Of a stretch of DNA of 30,635 bases, positions 10,304 through 20,341 are shown piece by piece (position 1 is the first letter of the stretch; the number at the start of each line of letters is the position of its first letter). The stretch covers positions 1-30,635 of the forward strand of contig JADDMT010000231.1 in NCBI GenBank assembly GCA_021401465.1. The letters run 5' to 3'. The DNA comes from Teratosphaeria epicoccoides (taxonomy: Eukaryota > Ascomycota > Dothideomycetes > Mycosphaerellales > Teratosphaeriaceae). Under the pieces are notes generated by a model that did not search any database, was not told the origin of the DNA, and worked only from the letters and a program-made list of their open reading frames with translations. The translations under genes were made by a program, and so were the position numbers.

Positions 10304-10585
10304 ATGAACGCTTAGACGGCTTCTCTGGCAGCCACGATTATTTCGTCAATTGCCAACGCTTCCTCATTCACGGCAGCGTGCTGTGGAGACACCGATGAAG
10401 GCCACTACTATCCTTGCGGTACCCCAGACCCGACCAGCGCATGGTCCTGCACCATGCTGTCGTCCACCTGCAGCGGCGCTGGAGCGACCTCGACCTGCTT
10501 CGTTGGAAGCACTACAGCACCAGGGGCTCGTCAATTCTCCTGTGATAGCCATGCTATGTCATACAACCACCAACGCCACGCTTAG
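10304..10585 (+). pseudogene. Decayed small cysteine-rich secreted protein (effector-like)
   Basis: From the ATG at 10304 the frame reads MNA, then a TAG stop at 10313-10315, then TASLAATIISSIANASSF, a typical hydrophobic signal-peptide core with an ANA-SS cleavage site. It continues through CCGDTDEGHYYPCG to a natural TAG at 10583-10585. Past the early stop there are about 89 codons, with seven cysteines in the roughly 70 residues after the predicted cleavage point. This is the layout of a secreted fungal small cysteine-rich protein, but I recognise no named family. The early stop could be a mutated Gln or Lys codon. Alternatively CTTAG at 10311-10315 could be a splice acceptor and the true start could lie in an upstream exon; I found no convincing donor or branch site. 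Called a pseudogene on that balance. Confidence 0.45.
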
Positions 10586-10797
10586 AAGCAGTGATCGGAA
10601 ATATCTTCATCATAAGCGCATTGCTGCGTGCTGCCAATTTGCGTAAGTGCCAGCCTCCGATCTCCCGCTACCGTATATTAGTGGGCACGCCCAGAGCTCC
10701 ACCGCTCATGCATGAACAAGGGCTCTTCGCTTGGCCTGCTGCCATCTTCATTAGAATTACCAACCGAACCATTCTCGCCACCTTCAGAGTCTGACTT

Positions 10798-12141
10798 CTA
10801 ATCAGACCCGTCGCTCCGACTGCTGCCATCAATACCTTCATCGACCTTCTCCTCGTAGCTGACAAATGCAAAGGAGACCACTACGACCAGAGCACCGACC
10901 CAGTAAGCCCAGGGCGACCACTGTCCGAACAGGATACCTTGCCCGACCAAGCTCAGCGGGATCGTCAGAGTGAGACCGAGCGTTACGACCAGTGGTGTCG
11001 TGAAGAGGACTGCGTACGCCCACAGCAGATCGCTAATCAATGAGGTGAAGCTATTGCCCAGGACTGTCCACGTCACGAACGCCGATGGGGGAAGCTCGAA
11101 GCGTTCGATGCCAGTGTAGTGTAGCAGGAAGAATCCAGGCCAGAGCAAAGCCACATTAAGCAAACCGACCAAGCCGAAGAACAGCGCCATGTTGACGCGT
11201 TCGCCATCGCCTATGCGCTTTTTCATAAAGCTGGCGTACAGCCCGTACATGAACGCAGAGATGAGCGCGAGAGCATTACCACCCGCCATCTCCCAATTCG
11301 ACATCAGTGGAAAGTCGCCTCGGTGTTCGTCGTCGGCGGTCTTGCCTGTGAGGTCGAGGTAGGATATAAGAATCACGCCAAGCAGGGAGGAGATCACAGC
11401 AGCCAGTTTTTTGTGACTGTAGTGCTCAACGCCCATCTTCCAGCCGATGAAAAATGTGAACAAGCCGCTCGTGTTCGTGAAAATGGATGAAGAGGCTACA
11501 GTCGTGTGCTGGAAGGACGCAGCAACGAAGTAGTTTGCTGCGAACCACAGCAAGCAGAATTCGAGACTGAGCCCAGTAAGCTCTCGCATCGACAGCTGCG
11601 ACTCCTGTGCCGTAGTCTCCTTCGCATTGTGTTCTCGATCACCAAGCAGCAGATCCCTTGAATCACTGATTGATTGTCTGCCAGCACTGTCCAAACTGCC
11701 TGGCCTCACCACCTCCTCCTCTTCCTGCTCCACTCCATCCTCACGGTCATCCCTCCACCGCCACCACTTTCCACCAGCGCGCTGCTGCCTCCACGCTCTC
11801 GACCCCAAGATTGGTACCAGCGGTATAAGGAAGAAGCTGGTATTGATGTACGTGACGAGGAACGGCTTGCTATAAGTGTCGTCGGCGAACATCGAAGAGG
11901 CTAGAAAGTTACTCGTAGTCCATAGAAGCACCGTAAAGGCTATCATGACACCTCCAATTGTCCATCTCGCTGCCTTGGTCCTCGACCAGGATGTGACTTT
12001 GTGTAAGCGTCCATGGTATCGCTGCCATGGAGATAGCTTTCGGTCAGGTATGCCGCTGCTGTATTCTGATTCCGCGCTATTTGACACTGCGCCCGCTGGA
12101 AAAGGCTGCTGTCGCTCGGGTTGATGACCACGCGCAGCCAT
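10798..12141 (-). CDS. DMT-superfamily membrane transporter (YML018C / SLC35F-like)
   Basis: An intronless gene of 447 residues starting at the ATG at 12141. A hydrophilic N-terminus of about 60 residues precedes the first membrane helix (IGGVMIAFTVLLWTTSNFLASSMF). Next comes the family-typical stretch DDTYSKPFLVTYINTSFFLIPLVPIL, then a charged cytosolic loop rich in Arg, Glu and Ser (about residues 120-185), and eight or so further helices, for ten in all. The C-terminal tail is acidic and Ser-rich. This matches the fungal vacuolar-membrane proteins related to yeast YML018C and Thi74, within the EamA/SLC35F part of the drug/metabolite transporter superfamily. The substrate is unknown; Thi74 has been linked to thiamine-responsive transport, but this should not be carried over. 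The gene is followed on the same strand side by the decayed secreted-protein locus and preceded by about 600 bp of non-coding sequence. Confidence 0.88.
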   Translation of the reverse strand: MAARGHQPERQQPFPAGAVSNSAESEYSSGIPDRKLSPWQRYHGRLHKVTSWSRTKAARWTIGGVMIAFTVLLWTTSNFLASSMFADDTYSKPFLVTYINTSFFLIPLVPILGSRAWRQQRAGGKWWRWRDDREDGVEQEEEEVVRPGSLDSAGRQSISDSRDLLLGDREHNAKETTAQESQLSMRELTGLSLEFCLLWFAANYFVAASFQHTTVASSSIFTNTSGLFTFFIGWKMGVEHYSHKKLAAVISSLLGVILISYLDLTGKTADDEHRGDFPLMSNWEMAGGNALALISAFMYGLYASFMKKRIGDGERVNMALFFGLVGLLNVALLWPGFFLLHYTGIERFELPPSAFVTWTVLGNSFTSLISDLLWAYAVLFTTPLVVTLGLTLTIPLSLVGQGILFGQWSPWAYWVGALVVVVSFAFVSYEEKVDEGIDGSSRSDGSD

Positions 12142-12755
12142 GATGATGGCCAGCGCTATTATGGAGGGTACGCTTGCTTGACGGCAAAGGCAAAGATGCT
12201 GCCGCCGCTAGTTAATGCTCCGGATTGCTCTTCCATCTGTCAGTGGGTGGATTTGAAAGTGGCAAAACCCTCGACAAGCGACACAGTAACGAAGACGTGA
12301 AAGGATCGGAAGGCTCGATATCGGTCATCGGTGGTAGAAGGTGGCACTGGTACCAAGCAATTTTCGAGCGCCCATCGGGCTCTGCTACGCCGTCTTTTGG
12401 TGTCAGTCCCGGGATGGACACAAGACAGTGAAGATAAAGAGAAGTTTATGGTGGCATGCACGACGGCAAGGCATTCCTGCCAGTCGGTCTATAATAATCA
12501 TACAGAGATGTCGGCTAGATCGCCGCGGTGTCCAATCAACATAATGCGTTTTTGACTCCAAATATTTCCCCACCCCTTGTCGCTCCGCTGATCAACCGTG
12601 GGCACAGTATTACGTTAATCATTGCAGAGGCCCGGAACATCCCCACAAAGGAGGGCGCTCCGGATAGACATGGAATCATACACCAGCTGTCGCGCCCTAC
12701 GAAAATCCCCACCGTGATGTCGATTCCAGTTACTACTGAGTTTCCTCGAGCGCAA
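12142..12755. other. Intergenic region upstream of the transporter
   Basis: About 610 bp without a recognisable gene. It should hold the promoter of the leftward transporter gene and the 3' end of the phosducin-like gene. Several short overlapping frames occur on both strands and none looks like a protein. Confidence 0.55.
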
Positions 12756-13788
12756 CTATGGCAAAGCCTCACAGGCGGCAGCGACATCACTACGCTCGAT
12801 TGTGGTCACCCGTCCTTCATAGTATTTGGCGCCTGCCAATCGTGTTAGCATTCCCTGCGACTCGGGATTCTCTGACCAAACCAACCTTTGCAGCACTCGC
12901 TCAAGGGTATCAGCGCTCACGTCGGCATCCTCCGGCATTTCCATTATCAGCGGCACCAAGCCAGCAAATTTCTCTCCGCCGCGGTATGCCAGCAACGCAG
13001 GCACGCCAGCGGGCTCCATCTCAGCATCGGCATAATGCATCTTGACAAATCTCGTCTCCAGATGCTTTCGTGCCAGATTGCGTACACAGCTTTCGAGCTC
13101 AAGGCTAACGTCGGACTGCCGCAAAGTCAGCACCACATCTCCTCTCGCCGATGATGGTACCACGTACGTAGTCATCATAGATATACACAACAACCACGGT
13201 ATCAGGCGGTGACTTATCCACCGCATCCAAATAGCCCTCCCCGTTCACGGTCGCTAACATTCCCCAACGCCGTCTGCTCCTCTCCCGACTATGTATCTGG
13301 CTCCGATTCCCATGACCACTCTTCAACTCCCTCAAGCGACTATTCCTCCATTGCCTCATAAAACTGTCGCCATGCTCATCCTGCGCATCTTCATCGAAAT
13401 CCGAAGGCAGCCTCTCCAGCTGACGTGGTCGCTCATGAATGCTCACACCATTCTGAATCTGGGAAGCGAAACTAGCAGTACTTGTCATGGAAGTCCGGTG
13501 CATTCTTACGGAATCGCGATAATGCTGCGCATCCGATATGACGCCTTTCGGGCCTGTGTTTGCTCCGTATCTCGTCAACGGGATGGTCGCTCTCGCACTG
13601 CTCATGCTCGGCCTTGGGCTAATGTCGTCGGGATCAGCATGCGAAGCTGGCGGTGTCCCGTCTTCATCGTGCTCATCGTCTGACAAGTTCAGGAAGGAGC
13701 GGCTATCATTATCGTCGTCCGCCGGATGTGCCGTCCTCCTCTCCTTGTTCCGCATCAACTCATTGAATTCCTCTTTTGCTGAAGCCAT
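12756..13788 (-). CDS. phnA: Phosducin-like protein, Gbeta-gamma assembly co-chaperone class (two exons)
   Basis: Exons are 13168-13788 and 12756-13115 on the minus strand, joined over a 52-bp intron (GTACGT ... GCTGAC ... GCAG), giving 326 residues. The start MASAKEEFNELMRNKE is the ATG at 13788; the frame upstream begins with GTG. The N-terminal half is acidic and Ser-rich and carries YGANTGPKGVISD, the TGPKGV motif of phosducin helix 1 that contacts Gbeta-gamma. The C-terminal half is the phosducin thioredoxin-like fold: VVVVYIYDDY, then after the splice SDVSLELESCVRNLARKH, RFVKMHYADAEM, VPALLAYRGGE. Relatives are A. nidulans PhnA and Cryphonectria BDM-1, which are needed for Gbeta function, probably by helping assemble Gbeta-gamma with the CCT chaperonin. 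It sits on the same strand and just downstream of the Gbeta gene, with about 1.4 kb between them. Orthology is inferred from motifs, not from a search. Confidence 0.88.
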
Positions 13789-15210
13789 GTCGAAGTTGTC
13801 TTGTGTGTCGATCGCTACCGTGTGAGGTCGACACTCGGACACAGAGTATGTCGCTCGTGGCTAAGTGGCAGCGAGACGAATCTTGGCGACCTGGTTTCCC
13901 ACGTGAGCTTGCTCAAGAAGTCAGGGGATGGGACTCCGATGAGATCAGTGCTGAGTGGCAGTGCGTCTCAGTCACAAGTCTATTTGCGCCCTCCTGCCTG
14001 CTGCTGCGTCTCCTCGAGTTGGCTCAGCGATTGCTTGTTGCTAACGACTGTGGCCTGTGACAGGAAAGCAGGCAAGCTACAAAAACGGTGTGGATTTCCT
14101 CATCTTCCTGCCCTGCGGCCGTACGCTGCGTAGTATTATTGCACAGCTGCGCCGCGCACTCCGGCGTAGAAGCCGTAGGGTTCTGCATGTGTCAACTTAG
14201 AACGAGTCCTGGTGTGTTTCGGGCGGAGCAGGGGTGGTCGTGGTGCAGCCTGCAGACCGCAATGCGAAACATCCTGGGACACGCGGCTCGCCTCGCCCAA
14301 AGGCACGAGCCGCCGCTGCACGATTCACGCACGTTTGCAGCAGTGCAATCTGTCAGGTATGCAGTTCATCAGCAGCCTCGAAACAGTGTGACAAAGACTC
14401 GAGAGTGGCGCGCTTTGTCGCAAGTGGATAATGAGATCTCCGAATCACTCAGCGGTAGAGACGGTGTTTGGGCGTCACTCTGCAGGGACAAACCTCATAC
14501 AACGCAAAAACCTTGAGCACGCAGAAGCGCAAATTGGCCAAGATCGGGCACAAAACGAACCCGGAAACCTCGTATGCGCATATCCTCATAGCAGTCGGAA
14601 GCATTGCCAAGGCGCGTGCCCAAGGGTGGAGAGAAATTACTGTCTCCGTTGGAAATGCATCTGCTCTGAAGTACATGCCGCCGCCGACACTTCGCATAGA
14701 CTTCCGCAAAGCCCCAGGGGAAGCCGCAGACTGCCTCTTGACTTTCCCGCCCCTTACTCCATAGATATAAAGAACACCACCCGTTAATCCCTCCGTGGGT
14801 CCCACCGACTGAGTTCTACTGATACAGAAAGGCTCTGGCAAGGATGATTGTTGAGTGCTCCAAGAAAAGGGAATATGGATGACACTGTATTGTGGTAGTC
14901 GCAGACTCCATGCTCACTTTCCATTTGCACCCTGTAGCCCGCTTGAATTTCCTCGCCTCCTCGCGCCGGATTCGTGGTCTGTGGGTGATCGAGAATGGTG
15001 TACGGTGGCTATGGCTCTCTGGTAATTAGAAAACTTGTGGTGGTAGGTTGACGGCGCCATTTCGTCGTACATGAAAGCTCGATTGTGGGTATCCGTACGA
15101 CGGCGTCGGCATTCTAGTCCTACTAGAGAATGCAAGGACGTCGAGTCAGCAAAGCAAGGTTGACAGTATTGACCATGATCGTTTGCTTTGCGACGAAGAC
15201 GGAGCGCAGA
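13789..15210. other. Intergenic region between Gbeta and phosducin-like genes
   Basis: About 1.4 kb. It should contain the promoter of the phosducin-like gene and the 3' end of the Gbeta transcript. Short frames on both strands (for example around 14431-14787) give low-complexity or unrecognisable products. I see no RNA gene or repeat. Confidence 0.5.
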
Positions 15211-16522
15211 TCATGCCCAGATTCTGAGCTATAGGTAACTACCGTCAGCGCGTGCTTAAGCAGATTTTTGTAAGTAGGCGTGCAATGCCATACCATCGAG
15301 TCCCATGATCCAGTGCATAACGACATAGCATCGTTCGACACGCCCAGACAGCTGACGCGGTTGTCGTGGCCCTGGAGCGTCCCAACACGCTCGCCTCGAA
15401 GAACATCCCAGACCTGGTACGTGGCGTTAGTGGGCTCGAAGCTTAATTCAGCCGATAGCAGATTCAGGCTCACCTTGCACTCAAAATCGTCGTAGCCCGC
15501 AAAGAGCAGTCGACCGGAGACTGAGAAAGCCACAGACGTGATACCGCATACGGGCTCGCCAATCTGAAGGCTCGTTAGCAGCAATCCGTGGGCGAAGTCA
15601 GAAGCGTCACTCACAGTGTAAGCTTGCAGCTCGCGGTCTGCGCGGATGTCAAACAGCCTGCAGGATGCGTCGTCTGAACCTGTTCCAAAGGCATTGCCAT
15701 TTGGAAAGAATTGAATCGCATTGATGTCGGAGTCGTGGGCTGCAAATGTCTGACTGCATTTCTGCTGGCGGATATCCCACAATTTTGCGAAAGCATCGCA
15801 AGCACCCGACACAAACTGGTTGTTGTCCAGCGGGTTGATGCTCAAACTCATGACATCGCCAAGGTGGTCTGCAAATTCTGTGATCTTTTGCCCCGTCTCA
15901 ATGTCCCACAGCACGCAGGTCATGTCTCCGGACGAGGTGAGGATGCGCCTATCGTTAATGAAGCGACAGCAACTGAGGTATCCAGAATGGCCACTAAGCT
16001 CCCGAGCCACGCGCGTTGGCCCTTCCCTTGCCGACAGGTTGTAGATCGAGCAGATGTTGTCCAAACCACCACATGCCACGTAATTGCCGCTCGGCGAATA
16101 TGCGCATGTCATGACCCATGATGACCGTAGTGGAATGGCGTGGACTTTGTTTGTGGTGTATGCGTCCCAGATGATGAGTTTGCCATCCTGCGACGCTGAG
16201 ACAAGGTGTCGCCGATCAGTAGACCAGTGCATCGCATAGATCTTCGCCAAGTGACCCTTGAGCGTCCGCTTGGTCTTCATCGTTGTCCTCGGGAGCTGCT
16301 CGACGCGCTGTCGCGCAACATCGCGCACTGCGACAAGATACACAGGTCAGCGTCACTGATTCTACGTAGACATAGGGTCCTGGGAGAGGTGTGGCACTCA
16401 CGGGTGGTGTCGGCAAGCTCATCCTTCTTGCGTTTTATGCGATCCTTGAGAGCTTCCGCATCCCGCCGGGCTATCTGTATCTTCTGCTGAATGGACTCTG
16501 CTGTTGAATTTGGATCCGCCAT
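15211..16522 (-). CDS. gnb-1: Heterotrimeric G-protein beta subunit (five exons)
   Basis: Minus-strand exons are 16402-16522, 15615-16327, 15474-15563, 15294-15413 and 15211-15228. Introns of 74, 51, 60 and 65 bp all have GT...AG ends; the spliced product is 353 residues, the usual size of fungal Gbeta. The N-terminus, MADPNSTAESIQQKIQIARR and onward, is the coiled-coil helix that pairs with Ggamma. Seven WD40 blades follow: GHLAKIYAMHWSTDRRHLVSA, ASQDGKLIIWD, GLDNICSIYNL, GDMTCVLWD, DAFAKLWD, DDASCRLFD, YDDFECKVWD and CTGSWDSMLRIWA. It transmits pheromone, nutrient and developmental signals with a Galpha and Ggamma; homologues are SfaD, GNB-1 and MGB1. The last coding exon is only 18 nt (LRIWA plus stop). 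Without the last splice the frame continues past the end of the conserved domain. The neighbouring phosducin-like gene is a likely assembly partner. Confidence 0.95.
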
Positions 16523-19500
16523 GCCTACCAACCGTCAGGAGGGTCCTTTTGTGGTTTTCTCCCAGGTCGGAGTCGCGATCTGACGGTGTCGGAGGTGTAG
16601 GAACGTCGTGTTGATGCAGGGAGAACTTCTATTTGACTATCGTGGCAATAATGCTGGCGGTGAGTGAGGTGGCAGTCGCTTCTTCGGCGGCGAAGCTATG
16701 TGTGCGTGTGTACAAACGAGTGACCAGAGCTTGCTGCTTTGCGGTCGCGCCTCGTAGATGCGTTAGGTTCGCTTGCGCCCGAGGACGGACAGCGGCGTGA
16801 CCCTTGGCTGACGAGGGCGCGTGAATACTGCTGCAGAGCGCCAGTGACCATCCGACGCCAAAAGCGGTAGCGGTGCCGACCGTCGGTGTCGCAGCTCGAG
16901 CACAATGATAGTGTCGGTGGTGGTGGCTGGCGACTGGGCGAAGCAAGCAGCGTGCAGGTGAGGGTTCGGGGCGCCAGAGTGAGCAGGGCTCCGCTCGTTT
17001 TCGAGCTAACTCTGGCGCTAATAAAGTAATTTGGTGCACCCTACGGTTATTATTACAACTTCCCTCTCAGGTTGTGGTGGAGATACATGCGAAACATAAA
17101 AGCAACGAGCTGTCACATGAGCTCTTTCAATTTGATGCAACTGCCAGACTGAATGTTGCCGGTACATCGTGAGAAGTGGCATATGTCGCTTGAGCCGCTA
17201 GACGAGCTGCATTGTTCATTGCCCCTGAAATGACTAGCAAGCCAGCCTGCTACTAATAATGCTCAACATGTGCCAATTTCCGGCCAATTCACCTTTCCAA
17301 GACAGCCTCACATGCATCGCTTCTCCGTTGGATCTGCCGCTATATATGTTTCCCGTTTGAGCTGGCCTCACCAATTGTATTGAAAGGCCTTCATCAGGTG
17401 GCAATCGTTTACCGTAGCAGGGACGTCATGTTTCAGAAGCCCGCATGCTGTGCGCGCGGCAGATCACCCCCATCCACCTGGTTGCGCGTTACAGAAAACA
17501 GTTCGCCCGCTCCTTCAGCCAATCGACGGGCGTATGATTGTAGAGAATGCGAGGGAAAACTTGCTACTTGTTTATCGCTGTCGGAGCTTGACCCTCCGCC
17601 GCACGCCACTCAGGGCATTGCCGCAGCGCTTTACACTGTGATTGCTTGCAGCAGTGCTGCATCGATAACCAGTACCGGCGTCGAGCGACTTGGGTGGGCA
17701 GCCTGGGCTTCGAAGCACATAAGGTTGTGGGAGCAGCACGCATGAACGCCTGGTCCATGTTGTGCGTTGAGCGGTCCCGCTTACAATAATAATAAGCTCT
17801 GACGTTTGAGAACAACAGACAGCCCGAATGCTGGGTACATTGTGGTGGCCTCCGAAGGTGCAAAGCCGACCGGCAATGGCATTGTCCAACGGCTCCGATC
17901 GCATTCGGATCATCCCAGCCATCACTTCCGCCGGCTGCGAGTGACCTGCTACATAAAGCCGACCAACATTCGATTTAGCGATCGGCTTCAGCCAGCAGGA
18001 ATCGACCGTCTGCCGAACCGACGAAGCCGACGAGCCAACAGGTCAATGCGTGATCTCGCGATCGATAAGGTACCGAGTGGTATGATCGGTGTGTTACATG
18101 CTCCTGTGCCATTCTTCCTAGCTAGAAATACCTCTCCGTCAGTACCTCAGGCAATGCCACGGACAAGCAGGCCGCAGGCACTTGGAGTCTACTCTTCTCG
18201 AAGCTTTACAGGAGCAATCTGCCTTCGGTTCTCCACGCTTCTATCATTGGCGCAGGGCGTGTTACGTCTGAGGTCTTGGCATTTGGCTACAGCATGCCTA
18301 GAGAATGTGGTCTTTGCATAGATCTTCTGCCTCGGTGATGAAGACTAATATGCTGCCAATGCTGCAAAAGCTCGGAAAAGGCAACCGTTTGTCAAAGGAT
18401 TGATCAAATCCGTGATAAATGCTTCCAGAAGGCTCTTTCTCTCGTTCTCGTCCTCGACAGCGACGCGCCACAGCAGTCGTTAGACCGCCATGGCTCCGTA
18501 CTGAAATGAAGTCGAACGAGGTGTGGTGCATGAGACGAGCATATCAAGCTGCAGCGGTCCTCGCAGAATCACGCGCCTGCGTGTTGAAGAAGGGGCGATT
18601 GATGGATTTTCTAGCTATGGGATCTAGAGACTATTTATCCACTTGATGGGAGGTGCGCCCTACTTGGCGCCGGACCACGTGACCTTCCGTCACGTGCCAC
18701 TGCCTCGTTCCTCACTTGACACAACATGCGTCAAGAACTTGCAGCCAGAGTCCGCACAGGTTCGAGATGGTCAAGCCAATTCCCCACTCATTATTGTCTT
18801 GGTCGAAGGCCACCGCAGCCTATTCATCTACCGTAATGATGCGTAAATCAATTCACAATTCAACTTCACCTTATCAAAACAACTTGGCCCGCCGCTTTTC
18901 TGCACCGTTCAAGACTGCGCATGTCTCTGCCACATCAACACCGCTCCGAATTGACGCAGGCTACCAGCAGAGTCTAGGTGACGATGCTCCAGGCTGCAGA
19001 CCCTCAGCGGAACAGTGGCGTCGTAGTACCTGGCGACATTGTATCGTTTGACCCGAGCCTTAAGGCTTATGCGGAATGTATACGTCGAGGTTGAGGCATC
19101 TACTCGGACACTTTTACGTGGGCTGCTTGCATTGTGGCTGGAATGCAGGACTTCGCTATGGGGTTGGAGATGCGTGCGGCGCGAGCAGTTGCTATTCGTG
19201 ATCGAAATCTCGACTGTGCGTCTAATAGGGTGCTAATCTGGAAGCAATTTTATTGCTACACAGCGCAGAGAGGACAGACTCAGTGACGCATTGACGTAGC
19301 TGGCGATGAACTAACAAGCTGGATTGTCCTCGAAGAGGCTTCAGGCACGAGCAGCAAAGTCCGCCGACTTCTTGAGCATCGCATAACGTCAAATGGTGAT
19401 GAAGATCGACGATGCCCTGACCGTCCAGCTCTTCGTGCCACTGCTGATGTCGTCCATAGCAATACAATAAGCAGAATGATCTTATTGTCTAGCTTGCTTT

Positions 19501-20341
19501 GACACGTCAATAATGGCCGAGTCCAGCAAGGGGACCTGGGACATCGGCGGCCGTTCCGTTCTCTGCAGCAGTTTGTCTGCCTTCAGCTCTAGAAACCTTG
19601 ATGCTGTGCGGATCCGCGCTACCAGCGTACGCGATCGGAGAACTTGATGGGTGTCGAAACAAGCTGTCCAGCCTTCTACGAATACATGTAATCGAAGTTG
19701 ACGGCGCATCCAATGGCCATATTTGCTCGCCAGCATATGCCCATGATCCCGCAGAGGTACTATCTTACGTCAAGAGAACCTCCGCACGCAAGTAGTAAAA
19801 CTGACAAGAGGGTCACGAAGATGCTCATCAGGACCTGCAGTAGTACCTTTGTAAAAGTTAGTCGCAAGGCCACGCCGAGAGAGACTCGGCTTTCACCGGT
19901 CTTTTGCGGCCCAATCATGTGCCTGTCAGGAAAACGGTGGGGCGAGCTTTGGAACTTTGTAAAGCCGCTCACGCAGGCTGGTGTTACGAATAGAAACATA
20001 CATCTTGCATTTCATTTCGACCATACTCACGCTCGTTTTTTGTCGTTCGGACATGGCATCACTGGAGCACTGAAATATCAACAGCTTGCACGCGTCTATT
20101 GCTTGGCTGTAGAGATTCGAGAGCTTCACGTTTCCGGCGGTTCACCGGTCTGGTTGACGCCATCTGCAGGGACCAAAGCCATCGCTATCATCGTGTACGC
20201 CTCGAGACTCGAGAAGCCTGCGAAACCTCCCAAGTCCGCACCGCAAAGCACCTGCCACGACCACCATCTACCACAACTGCTCTCGAGTGCAGCCAACACC
20301 GAGTTCGATTGCGGATTGCGCCATCATCCTGCAACGTCGAG
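16523..20341. other. Large gene-poor interval between Gbeta and MAP kinase
   Basis: About 3.8 kb between two divergent signalling genes with no recognisable protein. The longest frames (16629-17039 minus, 17806-18321 plus, 19698-20408 plus) have no domain, and the last overlaps the kinase start out of frame. A TATA-like CTATATATG lies near 17340, followed by an ATG frame of 105 codons at 17428 of unknown meaning. A symmetrical pair of CACGTG boxes lies at 18676-18696. The interval may hold long promoters, untranslated leaders or a rapidly evolving gene that I cannot see. Confidence 0.5.
18676..18696. promoter_or_regulatory. Symmetrical pair of CACGTG (E-box) sites
   Basis: CACGTGAC and GTCACGTG form a perfect 8-bp inverted repeat separated by CTTCC. 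Each half is a bHLH-type site resembling the Cbf1 core TCACGTG. A second small inverted repeat, CTTGAC...GTCAAG, follows at 18715-18735. Binding and target gene are inferred; the nearest recognised gene to the right is the MAP kinase, about 1.6 kb away. Confidence 0.4.

Noticed and set aside
13105..13167. Read-through of the first phosducin-like exon to a stop
   Set aside because: The GTACGT donor, GCTGAC branch and GCAG acceptor fit exactly and restore the phosducin fold, so the unspliced reading is discarded.
17428..17745. 105-codon ATG frame downstream of a TATA-like motif
   Set aside because: No domain, no signal peptide and ordinary codon pattern; kept only as a possibility in the gene-poor interval.
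17806..18321. 171-codon open frame on the plus strand
   Set aside because: Arg/Ser/Pro-rich translation without motifs and no credible ATG context.
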